A DNA stretch of 45,453 bases from a virus: the IMG/VR virus record IMGVR_UViG_3300044710_000040, positions 1-45,453 of that record. One strand, 5' to 3'. Shown here one piece after another: positions 30,139-39,297 of this stretch. The translations under genes and the position numbers were made by a program. How positions within the stretch are numbered: position 1 is the stretch's first letter; each line of letters starts with the position of its first letter. Under the pieces are notes generated by a model. The model saw only the letters and a list, made by a program, of their open reading frames with translations, did no database searches and was not told the origin of the DNA.

Positions 30139-30602
30139 TGGGCGCCCCGCAGGTAATTAAATGGACGATCGAGCGTGAAGCAAAATTTCGTAAGCTGCAC
30201 GCCCAAGGATATTCATTTAGCGATATTGCTGCTCAGTTAGGTTTTCCGGGGGAGCGTAATGCGTGCATCGGGAAAGCACACCGTCTTGGTTTAGGGGAGC
30301 GTCCGCAGAGCACCAAAGACAGATCGAAGACACGGCCAAAGGTTAAGCGCCTCACTAATCACGGCAACCGCTTCGATCATGTCGAAATAAATGCGCCGGC
30401 TCTATTGCCGATCCTTTCTGACGGTTCCGATACTCCAGCTGCACAGCGCTGTACACTATTGCAACTTAACAGTGGCGTTTGCAAATGGCCGTTCGGCGAG
30501 CCCGCGTCGCCTGATTTCTTTTTCTGCGGTGGCGACGCTATCGAGGGTAAGCCGTACTGTGCGGAGCATTGCAGGCTCGCTCATAAGACTTCTTGGGCCT
30601 AA
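30138..30602 (+). CDS. GcrA-family transcription regulator
   Basis: A 154-residue GcrA homologue. The N-terminal HTH reads KWTIEREAKFRKLHAQGYSF, then SDIAAQLGFPGERNACIGKA; the C-terminal part has the GcrA cysteine pattern CKWPFGEPASPDFFFCGGDA, then GKPYCAEHC. In alphaproteobacteria GcrA binds RNA polymerase with σ70 and works at promoters, often guided by GANTC methylation. A phage copy placed just before the giant ejection gene could switch on late transcription. ATG 30138 overlaps the previous TGA (TGATG). Confidence 0.85.
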   Translation: MGAPQVIKWTIEREAKFRKLHAQGYSFSDIAAQLGFPGERNACIGKAHRLGLGERPQSTKDRSKTRPKVKRLTNHGNRFDHVEINAPALLPILSDGSDTPAAQRCTLLQLNSGVCKWPFGEPASPDFFFCGGDAIEGKPYCAEHCRLAHKTSWA

Positions 30603-30660
30603 GTGACAAACCTGCCTTAACCGTGCTACCGTCCCGCAATTCGCATGCGGAGCGGTAAAA

Positions 30661-33600
30661 ATGTCTGACGCTATTACTAATCCCGGCAGCGTATTCGGCG
30701 GTGGCCTAGATACTCAATCGGGCTCGCCAGCATATAGCGGCGATGGCAGCGGCGCATTGCCGGCCGGCGGTTTGGATATGCCCACGGCAGCGCCGACAGC
30801 GCTTGCACCGCAAGACAGCGGGCCAACATTCGGTAGCTCGTTCGTCTCGCCGTTTCCGAATTACAAGCCGCTGGAAGATCCAAAAGCAACTGCGCTAGAC
30901 CAGTCGGCGAACCTGCTCGAACAGCGCGTCGATCGTACTAGTAAGATCGCGACGGCTAGCGGCTTTGGGGGTTTTCTTATGCAGATGTTTGCACCCGAAG
31001 CCGTGCAGGCGGCGCGCGACAACTTGCCAAAATTGACCGAACAACTGCAGGCTATCAAAACGCAAAAGCAGCAGCAAACCGACATCCAGAAAAGTGCGAC
31101 CAATTTTGGAATGCCGGCGTCCGCTCAAAACCCGTTCATGACGAATGACACGGTGGATAATTGGTTGCTCGACCAGTATAAGTCCGGCGATTTCAGTAAA
31201 GCCAAATATCTCCAGGCGCGCGGCAAGGGCGATTGGGTGCAGGATTTTGCCGGGACCGCTGTTGACGGTGCCGGGGCGCGGCTCGCCGCAGCCAGCACGG
31301 CCATCACAAAACTAAATGCTGCCGGCGACAATCAACCCGCGTACGCATCCGTGCTCCGCAGCCTAACGCCGGAAGAAAAACAGTCCATCACTTCGCTTGG
31401 ATTCCAAACGATACCGGAAAAAGTGTCGGACTGGCAGGCTGGAGTGCAACAACACGGCGCGGCGTTTACGCAAGCGCAGCAACTGCATTCTCAGGTTACG
31501 CAGAAACTTAACAACATCACGAATTTCGATGGCACGGCTCCAAAAGATGTGGAAGTCGCGTTGCAAGGCGATATTCGCGTTGGTAGCTCAAACGAGCCTG
31601 CTGGTTTTCCTGTCCGTACGCGGTCCATTGACGGGCAGACTGGCAATGTCGGCCCTAACGGTTCCGTACAGGTTGAAAAATACGGCCTCGCCCCGAAAGA
31701 CGGCGGCTGGAACGCAACGACGGCCGAACGCCTCGAAAAAAGCGATAAGATGTTTGCCGGTGACGATCAAAAAGGCGCCATCAATCAGTACAACATCGCA
31801 AATAAATTCAGAAACGAGGCGATGAACGACCAGATGTACAATTCATCGGCTGGTCTTGCGCTATTGAAAGACACGCTAGGCGCCGTCGGTCGTGACGTGG
31901 CCGAGAAATCGGCCGCCGCCGGCACCACAGGCTTGTCGCAGATGTTTGGAAAACAGCAGGGCGGTTTTGAAGGCTTCCTAAACCGTGCAACAAGCGAGCT
32001 GGGCGCGTACAAAAATTGGGTTGACGGTGGCCGGAAAGGCGACGCGCCGCGTATTTCAGATGAGACAAAGCGCGGCATGCAATTTATCGCGAACGAAAAT
32101 TACAAGTACGCACAAGAGCAGGCTACCGGGCGTCTCAGCGGCGCAATGCGCTATGCCGGGCAGATCGGCCGCCCGCTGGAAGACATACCGCTCGACGCGT
32201 CGCTGAAAGACAGCGTTGCGCAGTATCACGAGGAAGGCCGCGTTGACGCAATCAATGGCTGGCGATCATACCCCAGTGTCGTGCGCGGCAACCAGCGCAT
32301 ATTTTTCCCGCAGGGATCAAACGTAAACGGCGCTCAGCCGCCACGGCCCCCCTTGACACCCGTACAGCAGCCGGCGCAGAATACGAATGCACAGCCCCCA
32401 GCAGTGCAACCCGTACCGTCGCCGATTAACCCTCAAGCCCCTCAAACGCCGCCCGGCGGCGGTACGGGCCAGCCTTCCCAGCAACAACCAATCACGGTAG
32501 CCGGTCAGCAAGTCAACATGACGTTGCCGCCGGGCGCATCGCCTGCGTACGTCGCTTCGCTCCAGAATATTGAGACGCCCGGCAAAGCGAACCCGTGGGC
32601 GGCCACCACTGCGAACAGCAGCGCGTCGGGTGCGTTCCAGGCTATTGACCAAACATGGAACGAAAATAAGCCGGCCGGCGCTCCAGCGCGGGCAAAAGAT
32701 GCGACGCCGCAGCAACAAGCGGATTTTCTGTCAAATCTGACAACGAAGAACGCCGCGACGCTGACGAATCTTAAGCTGCCCGTGAACGATACCACGCTGT
32801 ACATGGCGCATAATGTTGGCGCAAATGGTGCGGCTTCGTTGCTGAGCACGTCGCCGACCGCAGACGCCCGTACGGTTGTTGGCGAGCAAGCCGCGAAGAA
32901 CAATCCGCTATTTTTCAGAGGGCGTCCGACCGTCGCTACGGTGTTGCAGCGCTACGCTGACGCTACGGGAGGCGCAGCGTTGCAGCCGCCGACAAGTCAG
33001 CCCCCGAACTTAACGCCGATGCAGCGCGAAGCAATGGCGCGGCGCGGAGTGGACACTTCGGCACCAGGACCGACGCCTGAGCAGCAAGCCGGGCAGTGGG
33101 CGCAGACGGGCCAGGACTTAGCCGGCGTCGCGCCTGCGGCTCTTTCGACGGCTGGCGCGGCTGGGGGCGGTCTTGTTGGCGGTCCTGTCGGCGCCGTTGT
33201 TGGTGGCGCGGCCGGCGGCTACGTCGGCAACGCCGCGAAGAATTACATGCGCGGGAAGCCGCAAAACCAAGTCGAGAATGTCGAGCAGGCCGCGCTTGGC
33301 GGTTTGCTCAGTGTTGCGGGGCCGGCGCGGTTGGCGACAAAAGCGGGTCTTGGGGTGCTTGCGGGCCAGACAGCCGGGAGTGCCGCTATCGAAGCAGGTA
33401 CGGCTGGGGCGGAAGGTGGCACTCCGGCCGACATGGTTGATGCCGGCTTGCGTGGCGGTGCTGAAGGTCTTGGCGGCAGACTGTTCGGGCATGCGCTCGG
33501 TATGGGGCTGAATAAAGTTTACAGCTTGTTCACAACTGACGCACAGAAGACCGTACAAGCCGCTGCGAAAGATCTGCACGAAGCAAATCAAACGCTGGCT

Positions 33601-34689
33601 ACGACGGAGCCGAAATTACCGGGTGACGGCGCTGGCGATAATCCGAAATACGTAGCTGCGCAAACTGCGAAGGACAAAGCCGAAGCTACGATCAAGGATA
33701 TGCTGCCGAACGCGAAGCCGGATGAAGTAGCGTACGCGCATAAAGTCACATCGGAAGGCGACGTGCCGCGCGGCGAAGCCGTAGTCATGGGCCGTGCGCG
33801 AAGTGCGGCAAATGAAACATCGCAGGGTTATAATCAACTTCGCCAGGATGTGCAGAACACTGGCGTTGGCGTCCCAAAAGCAAATCAACCGACGCCGGAC
33901 GGCCCGCTTGCGCAGATACGCACGTCGGAAAATCCGACTGGCACGGTTGAAGCTAAGTTCGTGCCCGATGCGGAGCACGCGGAAATGTTGGTTAAGGCTC
34001 CGGCCGATAACTGGAGTCAGAAATGGCAGCAACTGCAAAATGCTGGTTCTGAATTAATACAAAAGCGCATGGCGTTTTTGCAAAATGCCGATAAGCCGAG
34101 CGCGGATGCGATGGATAATATTTTTCAGGGCGTACGCAATCAACAGGTAGCGGCGGCAAAGTACGTGTTTGGCCCTGCTAGAGCTCCACAAGTTATCGAC
34201 CGTCTGGAGCAACTAGATAAAAACTGGGCGACGATCATGACAGGTTCGGGCGGCATGAACTACGCCCGGATGCAGCAACTGTTAGAAGGCGGTAATTCGC
34301 CAGCGCGCCGCGCGATGGAGACTGCTTTTAAGTCGTTTGCGGGTGACGACCCGGGCGCCATGCGTGCGTTTAACGCAATGAAAGTGGGGGCGCCTGCCGA
34401 CTGGAAATTGATGCTGCCAGTCATCGCGGGAGAGCTATCGGCGAATGCCGCAGGCGTCCCAACGCTCGGCGCTCTCTCCGCTACGGCTGCGGCAGGTATC
34501 GGCGGCCAGCGCATATACAGGGTAATGCGTCAGTACATGAACGCTAAGGTGCTTGGGCAGCCGGTACAGTTCAAGGATTTCTTCATGAAGGACTTGCAAG
34601 ACGACGGCACTTTGAAAGCCATCACCGGCAACGTAGCGCAGCGCGGTGCCGTACAGGGTGACGTGCTCCGCTCGGGGGCAGTGCAATGA
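30661..34689 (+). CDS. Giant ejection protein with transglycosylase-like domain
   Basis: A 1,342-residue virion protein. Residues 1-620 are Gly/Pro-rich at first, then long helices. A Pro/Gln linker leads to a lysozyme-like transglycosylase module at about 625-765: NIETPGKANPW with candidate catalytic E638, ASGAFQAIDQTW, MAHNVGANGAASLL and NPLFFRGRPTVATVLQRYA. Residues 831-861 are a glycine zipper (GGGLVGGPVGAVVGGAAGGY), followed by more membrane-prone helices, then long helical domains. This fits P22 gp16-type or T7 gp16-type proteins that open peptidoglycan and form a channel for DNA. GGAG precedes the ATG. No other wall-degrading enzyme is seen. Confidence 0.8.
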   Translation: MSDAITNPGSVFGGGLDTQSGSPAYSGDGSGALPAGGLDMPTAAPTALAPQDSGPTFGSSFVSPFPNYKPLEDPKATALDQSANLLEQRVDRTSKIATASGFGGFLMQMFAPEAVQAARDNLPKLTEQLQAIKTQKQQQTDIQKSATNFGMPASAQNPFMTNDTVDNWLLDQYKSGDFSKAKYLQARGKGDWVQDFAGTAVDGAGARLAAASTAITKLNAAGDNQPAYASVLRSLTPEEKQSITSLGFQTIPEKVSDWQAGVQQHGAAFTQAQQLHSQVTQKLNNITNFDGTAPKDVEVALQGDIRVGSSNEPAGFPVRTRSIDGQTGNVGPNGSVQVEKYGLAPKDGGWNATTAERLEKSDKMFAGDDQKGAINQYNIANKFRNEAMNDQMYNSSAGLALLKDTLGAVGRDVAEKSAAAGTTGLSQMFGKQQGGFEGFLNRATSELGAYKNWVDGGRKGDAPRISDETKRGMQFIANENYKYAQEQATGRLSGAMRYAGQIGRPLEDIPLDASLKDSVAQYHEEGRVDAINGWRSYPSVVRGNQRIFFPQGSNVNGAQPPRPPLTPVQQPAQNTNAQPPAVQPVPSPINPQAPQTPPGGGTGQPSQQQPITVAGQQVNMTLPPGASPAYVASLQNIETPGKANPWAATTANSSASGAFQAIDQTWNENKPAGAPARAKDATPQQQADFLSNLTTKNAATLTNLKLPVNDTTLYMAHNVGANGAASLLSTSPTADARTVVGEQAAKNNPLFFRGRPTVATVLQRYADATGGAALQPPTSQPPNLTPMQREAMARRGVDTSAPGPTPEQQAGQWAQTGQDLAGVAPAALSTAGAAGGGLVGGPVGAVVGGAAGGYVGNAAKNYMRGKPQNQVENVEQAALGGLLSVAGPARLATKAGLGVLAGQTAGSAAIEAGTAGAEGGTPADMVDAGLRGGAEGLGGRLFGHALGMGLNKVYSLFTTDAQKTVQAAAKDLHEANQTLATTEPKLPGDGAGDNPKYVAAQTAKDKAEATIKDMLPNAKPDEVAYAHKVTSEGDVPRGEAVVMGRARSAANETSQGYNQLRQDVQNTGVGVPKANQPTPDGPLAQIRTSENPTGTVEAKFVPDAEHAEMLVKAPADNWSQKWQQLQNAGSELIQKRMAFLQNADKPSADAMDNIFQGVRNQQVAAAKYVFGPARAPQVIDRLEQLDKNWATIMTGSGGMNYARMQQLLEGGNSPARRAMETAFKSFAGDDPGAMRAFNAMKVGAPADWKLMLPVIAGELSANAAGVPTLGALSATAAAGIGGQRIYRVMRQYMNAKVLGQPVQFKDFFMKDLQDDGTLKAITGNVAQRGAVQGDVLRSGAVQ

Positions 34690-34973
34690 GCCAAGTTAAA
34701 ATTAATCGGTTGCTTGAAGGTGCCCCATTCGTGCACCTCGGCCTGATGCGCGAGTTTGAAAAAGGACGCAAAGTCGCGGATTGGATGCATAGCATTCATT
34801 GCACGCCTAGTGGCGATCCGTTTGTCGTACTGAGTGGCTTAGGTGCTGAAGACGGTGCTAGGATCGCGTTCGCGGAGTACGCGAAGGGTCGTGATGGGGC
34901 GCTGCACTGGCGCATACTGCCGGAAATTAAGGACGGCACTTTTTACATGCGGCTGTTTATCGAAAAAGACTGA
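34686..34973 (+). CDS. Hypothetical protein after ejection gene
   Basis: A 95-residue α/β protein (MSQVKINRLLEGAPFVHLGL) overlapping the giant gene by ATGA. Strands LHWRILPEI and TFYMRLFIEK end it. Unknown. Confidence 0.7.
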   Translation: MSQVKINRLLEGAPFVHLGLMREFEKGRKVADWMHSIHCTPSGDPFVVLSGLGAEDGARIAFAEYAKGRDGALHWRILPEIKDGTFYMRLFIEKD

Positions 34974-34975
34974 CG

Positions 34976-35284
34976 ATGTTCCCGTGGCTGTACGCACAGA
35001 AACCTAAAGCAACAACACCACGCGAAATTATGATCGCGCGGTTGCAAGAAGGCGTGCCTTACGAACTGGCGGCGCGAGCTGCCGGCATTGATTGGGCGAC
35101 GGTGAAAGACGATCCTGAAATAGATAAGGCACTCGCGGAAGGTGAAATATTGCTATTCGAGCGGGCGCGCGATAGTGGCGTTACCGGCGTTGTACGTGCG
35201 GCACTCAGGAATGAGACGAATTCGTGGGTGCCCAAGGCGGAAGCCAATTTGGGGTTGAGTCTCGAAGATTATCTTCGTGATTAG
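34976..35284 (+). CDS. HTH-like small protein
   Basis: A 102-residue protein (MFPWLYAQKPKATTPREIMI). Residues 28-50 look like a helix-turn-helix (YELAARAAGIDWATVKDDPE), similar in style to small terminase or transposase-like HTH units. A role as small terminase is possible but there is no large terminase near. It ends tail-to-tail with a minus-strand ORF. Confidence 0.6.
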   Translation: MFPWLYAQKPKATTPREIMIARLQEGVPYELAARAAGIDWATVKDDPEIDKALAEGEILLFERARDSGVTGVVRAALRNETNSWVPKAEANLGLSLEDYLRD

Positions 35285-35372
35285 TGGGCTTTGGTAGTTC
35301 GCGTTTCAAAAAGTCTGGTATTTCGTTGTAGTCCGGCTGCGTTGATGGTTTTTCCCAAGGCATGAGGGTCAT
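35205..35372 (-). CDS. Small Pro-rich ORF coupled to the GIY-YIG gene
   Basis: A 55-residue frame starting MTLMPWEKPSTQPDYNEIPD. Its ATG overlaps the upstream TGA (ATGA). The last 80 bases overlap the converging plus gene. Disordered, with FLKRELPKPT; carries an MPWE element at the front. Unknown. Confidence 0.4.
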   Translation of the reverse strand: MTLMPWEKPSTQPDYNEIPDFLKRELPKPTNHEDNLRDSTPNWLPPWAPTNSSHS

Positions 35373-35806
35373 TTTCTGCGCCTCTTTAATTCTTGGTATA
35401 CCGCCGCGCGTATTAAGTCTGATTGACCTTCGCCACCTCGCAGCGCGGTATTAATTTCATGGGCGAGATACGCGGGCACGCGGAAAGACAGCATCGTACT
35501 TGTGCAGTCAGTTATTTTTGAGGGCAGTTTTTTAACACTTAAGACTGCCTCTTTCACAGCTTCTATCGCGAGTGCGGCACTAACATTAAACCACTCTCCC
35601 GAAGCTCTGTACTCATGCAGCAACCAGTGTGCGTGGTCTTCTACGCGCCCCGCTGTGTGGCTTTGTACGCCTACTGAAAAGTGTAAAGTCAAAGGTATCG
35701 GGCTTCCTGTCTGTAACTGCCCGAACCTAGCTGAGACGCTTTTCGCCAATCCTATTTTTAAGTGGCCTGTTTTCGGGCCTATCACGTACACGTACTTATC
35801 TGGCAT
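35369..35806 (-). CDS. GIY-YIG (MUG113/T5orf172-like) nuclease with RHH tail
   Basis: A 145-residue fusion. Residues 4-85 form a MUG113-type GIY-YIG domain: KYVYVIG, LKIGLAKS, the R27 helix, the catalytic-type E56 in RVEDHAHWLL and the GEWFNV strand. Residues 103-145 are a ribbon-helix-helix unit (TMLSFRVPAYLAHEINTALR, SDLIRAAVYQEL). The RHH would target the nuclease to chosen sites or let it repress itself. GAGG precedes ATG 35806. It is a lone minus-strand island between plus-strand structural genes. Confidence 0.75.
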   Translation of the reverse strand: MPDKYVYVIGPKTGHLKIGLAKSVSARFGQLQTGSPIPLTLHFSVGVQSHTAGRVEDHAHWLLHEYRASGEWFNVSAALAIEAVKEAVLSVKKLPSKITDCTSTMLSFRVPAYLAHEINTALRGGEGQSDLIRAAVYQELKRRRK

Positions 35807-35870
35807 GACATTTTCCCTCAAAGTCATACGCACCATAGAGTAATACAAAAACGAATACAACCCCCTATTT

Positions 35871-35895
35871 GTATGACATTTTACTCGCTAGCCTA
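35871..35895 (-). promoter_or_regulatory. GTCATAC box upstream of the GIY-YIG/RHH gene
   Basis: On the minus strand a weak -10-like TAGGCT (35890-35895) is followed after 12 bases by GTCATAC (35871-35877), the same spacing as at the portal. The same 130-base gap must also hold the plus-strand promoter for the next structural gene, which I cannot place with confidence. Confidence 0.35.
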
Positions 35896-35937
35896 CTAAT
35901 CACAGATTTTTCAATCACCACATAGGAGGGTATTCCA

Positions 35938-36675
35938 GTGGTCAATATCGTTAATTACGGTACGTTGGGGGGAGGGTTTCGGGCATATTCGGGACTCCTA
36001 CCTGTAACGCCTCGCGACGGCGGCCCCCAAGCGCAAGCGACTGTCCGTTATTTCCACATTCCGGCCGCCAACGCCGCAGCGATTTTCCGGGGCGATATTG
36101 TCGTCATGGCTTCCGGTTCGATCGGTACGCCGGGCGCGGCCGACATGCCGTACAACATCGGCACCCCGGCAACGCCATCAGTCGTCATCGGCAACGGCGG
36201 CGGTACGTTGCTTGGCAACCAATCCATGGCCCCGAACATCACCCGCTGGGTGCCCGGCGACACGACCAGCATCATTGCCGGCGTGGTTGTCAGCTTCGGC
36301 CCGATCGCGCTTTATCAGGCAAAGAACGGCTTTCAGTACGCGCCAGCTTCGACCGAGTGCTGGGCTGCCGTCGATACGAGCCCGAGCTTGGAAATGGAAA
36401 TCACGATGCCGACTGTGCCGGCTACCGCGTTCAACCTGATTCTTGGCGCCGGCATCGACGTGAAAGCAAATGCCGCACAGCAAGCAACGCGCTTCGGCAT
36501 TTCCGGCGTGTCGCTCGATCCGGCGACTTTCCAAACCACGTCAACGCTGCCGCTGCGTTTGCTCAGTTCGGGCAATCAAATCGGCAATGATCCGACTTCC
36601 GCCGGTTTCGTCGCCCTCGTGCAGTTCAATAGCAGCCGTCACTATCGCGGCGGCGCTGCGTTCGTGGAAGACTAG
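35938..36675 (+). CDS. Virion structural protein (possible decoration protein)
   Basis: A 245-residue β-rich protein starting at GTG 35938 with GGAGGG upstream. It contains RYFHIPAANAAAIFRGDIVV, then TSIIAGVVVSFGPIAL and ATRFGISGVSLD, in the style of phage structural proteins that coat heads or tails. The strong ribosome site suggests high expression. It is not similar to the capsid protein at 2.8 kb. Exact role unknown. Confidence 0.65.
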   Translation: MVNIVNYGTLGGGFRAYSGLLPVTPRDGGPQAQATVRYFHIPAANAAAIFRGDIVVMASGSIGTPGAADMPYNIGTPATPSVVIGNGGGTLLGNQSMAPNITRWVPGDTTSIIAGVVVSFGPIALYQAKNGFQYAPASTECWAAVDTSPSLEMEITMPTVPATAFNLILGAGIDVKANAAQQATRFGISGVSLDPATFQTTSTLPLRLLSSGNQIGNDPTSAGFVALVQFNSSRHYRGGAAFVED

Positions 36676-36715
36676 CCGTACAGCGCGCAATCATCGTAAC
36701 GAAGGAAACAGCACA

Positions 36716-37261
36716 ATGAAACTTATCGCCAATATCCGCGCTGCGTTGGCTGCACTGCTTTTGATGGCGCCGACTGTCGCGCTTGCGCAGACTGTTGTAC
36801 AGGTCCCGACAGTCATAGTCTCGAATACCGTCGTTGATTTGGGCAACGGCCCGACTGAAATTCGTACGCTTCAGGGCAGCTTGGGGCTGTTCACGTCCCA
36901 AGGATCTGGCGTCGGCAGCACGTCGGGTTCGTCCACCACACTCACGCTGACGGCGACTGCGGCGGCCGATCCGCCGTGTGTAGGGTGCATCATTTCCGGC
37001 ACCAGCATTACGTCGGGCACGACCGTCACGGCGTTCAACGGTACGACTGGCATCACCCTTTCGGCAGCCATGACCGTCGCGGCGTCCACCCCGCTCGCGT
37101 GGGGTCAAGCGTGTCCGGCCGCGCCGCCTACGGCGCCGCTCGCGCTGGTTCAAGCCGCAGTCGGTTCCGATCTTCCGATGTACACGCAGGCTCGCGTTTG
37201 CGCGTACGGCAATCGCGGTCCTGGCGGGCTGATTGCTCAATACCCCATCGGAGCGCACTAA
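36716..37261 (+). CDS. Secreted β-rich protein, paralogue 1
   Basis: A 181-residue protein with a clear Sec signal peptide: MKL.ANIR, hydrophobic ALAALLLMAPTV, cleavage after ALA-Q. The mature part has a module DLGNGPTEIRTLQGS, LFTSQGSGVGSTSGSSTTLT, SGTSITSGTTVTAFNGTTGI and a closing MYTQARVCAYG. The same module starts the 637-residue protein at 39297. GAAGGA precedes the ATG. Two Cys pairs could form disulfides in the periplasm. Fibre-like, but the signal implies export; role unknown. Confidence 0.7.
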   Translation: MKLIANIRAALAALLLMAPTVALAQTVVQVPTVIVSNTVVDLGNGPTEIRTLQGSLGLFTSQGSGVGSTSGSSTTLTLTATAAADPPCVGCIISGTSITSGTTVTAFNGTTGITLSAAMTVAASTPLAWGQACPAAPPTAPLALVQAAVGSDLPMYTQARVCAYGNRGPGGLIAQYPIGAH

Positions 37262-37284
37262 TCACCCAATGAGGGGCGCATCCG

Positions 37285-37596
37285 ATGGTTGCCAATCCTA
37301 TAAAGACCATACCGCGTAGCTATCAGTCCTGGGTCAATCTTGCCGCCACGCCAGCAACCGACTTTGAGCTGGACGCAGGCAGGTACGGGCTTACGATAGC
37401 GGCTGGTGGCTTTACCAGCTACCAATTGCAAAGGTTGCTGCCTGACGGAGCAACGTACGTGCCTGCCATGCCGGTGGCGGCTGCAGCCGGCTACACAGAA
37501 ATGCAGTTGCCGGCGGGGCGCTACAGCATGGTTGTTGTCGGCGCAACGGCGTTTACCGGCGTGATCGAAAAGATCGATACGGGGCGCGCGCGATGA
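37285..37596 (+). CDS. Small β-rich structural-type protein
   Basis: A 103-residue protein without a signal peptide (MVANPIKTIPRSYQSWVNLA) with repeated strands (GRYGLTIAAGGFTSYQLQRL, GRYSMVVVGATAFTG). Resembles small virion or fibre-associated proteins. ATGA-coupled to the next secreted protein. Confidence 0.65.
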   Translation: MVANPIKTIPRSYQSWVNLAATPATDFELDAGRYGLTIAAGGFTSYQLQRLLPDGATYVPAMPVAAAAGYTEMQLPAGRYSMVVVGATAFTGVIEKIDTGRAR

Positions 37597-38363
37597 AGAA
37601 ACTCTTATTCATCGTTTTGTTGGCGTTCAGTGTCGCGCCTGCGGATGCTCAACAGCAATTGCAAGTCCTGATCGTGTCGACTTGCGGTACGCCGCCTGTG
37701 TCGTACGTTGCTGGCACGTACGGCATTCTTACTATGGATACGACGGGGAAGCTGTGCGACGGCGGCGGGGGCGGGGGCGGCGGTACTCAAAATGTCAACT
37801 TGACGCAAATTCTTGGTGCCGCGCCGAGTGCGACGAATCAACTCTGGGTGTCCCCCGCAACGGGTGCGACGTTCCCGGTCAGTGGCACATTCTGGCCCTA
37901 CACACTCGGGCAGCAACTCGCCGCTGCTTCGGTTCCGGTAGTGCTGACGGCTGCGCAACTTACGACGCTTACGCCGCCGACATCAACAACGCCCATCGCC
38001 GGTACCACGGGCGGCGCGACGCCCGGCAATGAAATTGCGCCCAGTAACACGACTGGCGTCAACCTCAAAGGCACTCCGGGTACGGTGTACGGCGTACAGC
38101 TCGGCGGCATTGGTTCGGCGCCGGCCTATCTGAAGCTTTATAACAAAGCGACTGCGCCGACGTGCGGAACAGATACGCCGGTCAAGCGCCTGATTATTCC
38201 ATCGGCTCCAACAGCGGCAAACGGTGCGGGATCAAACATTTCATTTTCAGTCGGCATTAATTTTTCCCTTGGTATTGGTTATTGCGTCACGACCGGCATC
38301 ACGGATGCCGACACGACGGCGCCGGCTGCAAACACATTCCTCATCAACGTCGATTGGAATTAA
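37593..38363 (+). CDS. Secreted fibre-like protein with poly-Gly hinge
   Basis: A 256-residue protein. Signal peptide MKKLLFIVLLAFSVAPADAQ is followed by a short β part, a run of eight Gly, and a C-terminal phage module: YGVQLGGIGSAPAYLKLYNK, APTCGTDTPVKRLIIP, SVGINFSLGIGYCVTTG, found in phage tail or decoration proteins. The poly-Gly hinge joins two units. The presence of a signal on a virion-type module is unusual. Confidence 0.7.
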   Translation: MKKLLFIVLLAFSVAPADAQQQLQVLIVSTCGTPPVSYVAGTYGILTMDTTGKLCDGGGGGGGGTQNVNLTQILGAAPSATNQLWVSPATGATFPVSGTFWPYTLGQQLAAASVPVVLTAAQLTTLTPPTSTTPIAGTTGGATPGNEIAPSNTTGVNLKGTPGTVYGVQLGGIGSAPAYLKLYNKATAPTCGTDTPVKRLIIPSAPTAANGAGSNISFSVGINFSLGIGYCVTTGITDADTTAPAANTFLINVDWN

Positions 38364-38367
38364 GCCA

Positions 38368-39297
38368 ATGCGATGCCTGATCGCCGTCGCACTGTTTTGC
38401 GTCGGGCTGTTTTGCCTCGCGCGAGAGCCGCGCGCGCAACTTTCAATGACGGGTGCTGGTGCGGGTGGTTTTGGTGTCGGCGCTGCATCCTATTCCGGTC
38501 CCGGCGACATCACCTCTGGTGCCATCGCATTCTATAGCTGTGGTCGAGCCTACAATGCCGCATATGCTGCGGCACTCAATGCAGCCTGCGACGTAGTGGA
38601 CACCGCAACCGGGCTTGTGACTGGCACATTTAATTTTCTCTCGACTGGATTTGTAAGCCCGAATCAACTTTCCGGTGTTGGGCAAGCGTGTCATACTGCA
38701 TGCAGCGTCACAAAGATGTACGACCAGACCGGCAACGGCAATCACGTCGTCCAGGCGACGCTCGCCAACATGCCGGCGCTGACGTTCAGCGCGCAGAACG
38801 GATTGCCATGCGCTGCTGGGACGAATAATGCTGCAACGAGGCTAGTGACCGCAGGAAATATCTCACAGTCGGCTCCATATTCCTACACGGCAGTTGCCGA
38901 ACGCTCAGGTAGTTTCACAACGGTACAAAGAATAATGCGTAACGGTCTTATAAATGCTGCCAGTCTAAATTACACTGGCAGCGCCAACACAGTGGCGGTG
39001 AACAACGGAACGAATGTTCAGTTGACAGTGAGCGACAGCGCGCCGCACGCATTTTTGGTTGTGTCCAGTGCAACGGCGCCACTGTTCGCGGTAGATAGCA
39101 GCGCGAATACAAGCACATCTACAAACGGCACTACAGCGTTGTTGTCCACTCAAGCCGTCATGGGTAATAGTAACGGTACAGGTGGTATTCTGGCTGGTTT
39201 CGTCTGCGAAGCCGGCATCTGGCCATCCGATCTCAACTCATCTTATCAAGCCATGCTCGCCAATATGCGCAGCACGACCAATGGGTGGAACTTCTGA
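38368..39297 (+). CDS. Secreted lectin/glucanase-fold-like protein
   Basis: A 309-residue protein with signal peptide MRCLIAVALFCVGLFCLARE then RAQ. The mature part shows CGRAYNAAYAAALNAACDVV, CSVTKMYDQTGNGNHVVQA, PALTF and a final EAGIWPSDLNSSYQAML, the pattern of concanavalin/LamG-like and arabinofuranosidase-type β-sandwiches seen in phage fibres that bind sugars. Six or more Cys suggest disulfides. ATG 38368 follows the previous gene; the upstream longer frame is a shadow. Confidence 0.7.
   Translation: MRCLIAVALFCVGLFCLAREPRAQLSMTGAGAGGFGVGAASYSGPGDITSGAIAFYSCGRAYNAAYAAALNAACDVVDTATGLVTGTFNFLSTGFVSPNQLSGVGQACHTACSVTKMYDQTGNGNHVVQATLANMPALTFSAQNGLPCAAGTNNAATRLVTAGNISQSAPYSYTAVAERSGSFTTVQRIMRNGLINAASLNYTGSANTVAVNNGTNVQLTVSDSAPHAFLVVSSATAPLFAVDSSANTSTSTNGTTALLSTQAVMGNSNGTGGILAGFVCEAGIWPSDLNSSYQAMLANMRSTTNGWNF

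Noticed and set aside
34976-35284. Small terminase subunit
   Set aside because: The HTH-like segment is suggestive, but there is no large terminase beside it, so the call stays as HTH-like protein.
36626-37258. A 210-codon minus frame over the secreted protein
   Set aside because: Arg-rich shadow of the signal-bearing gene on the plus strand; no ribosome site.
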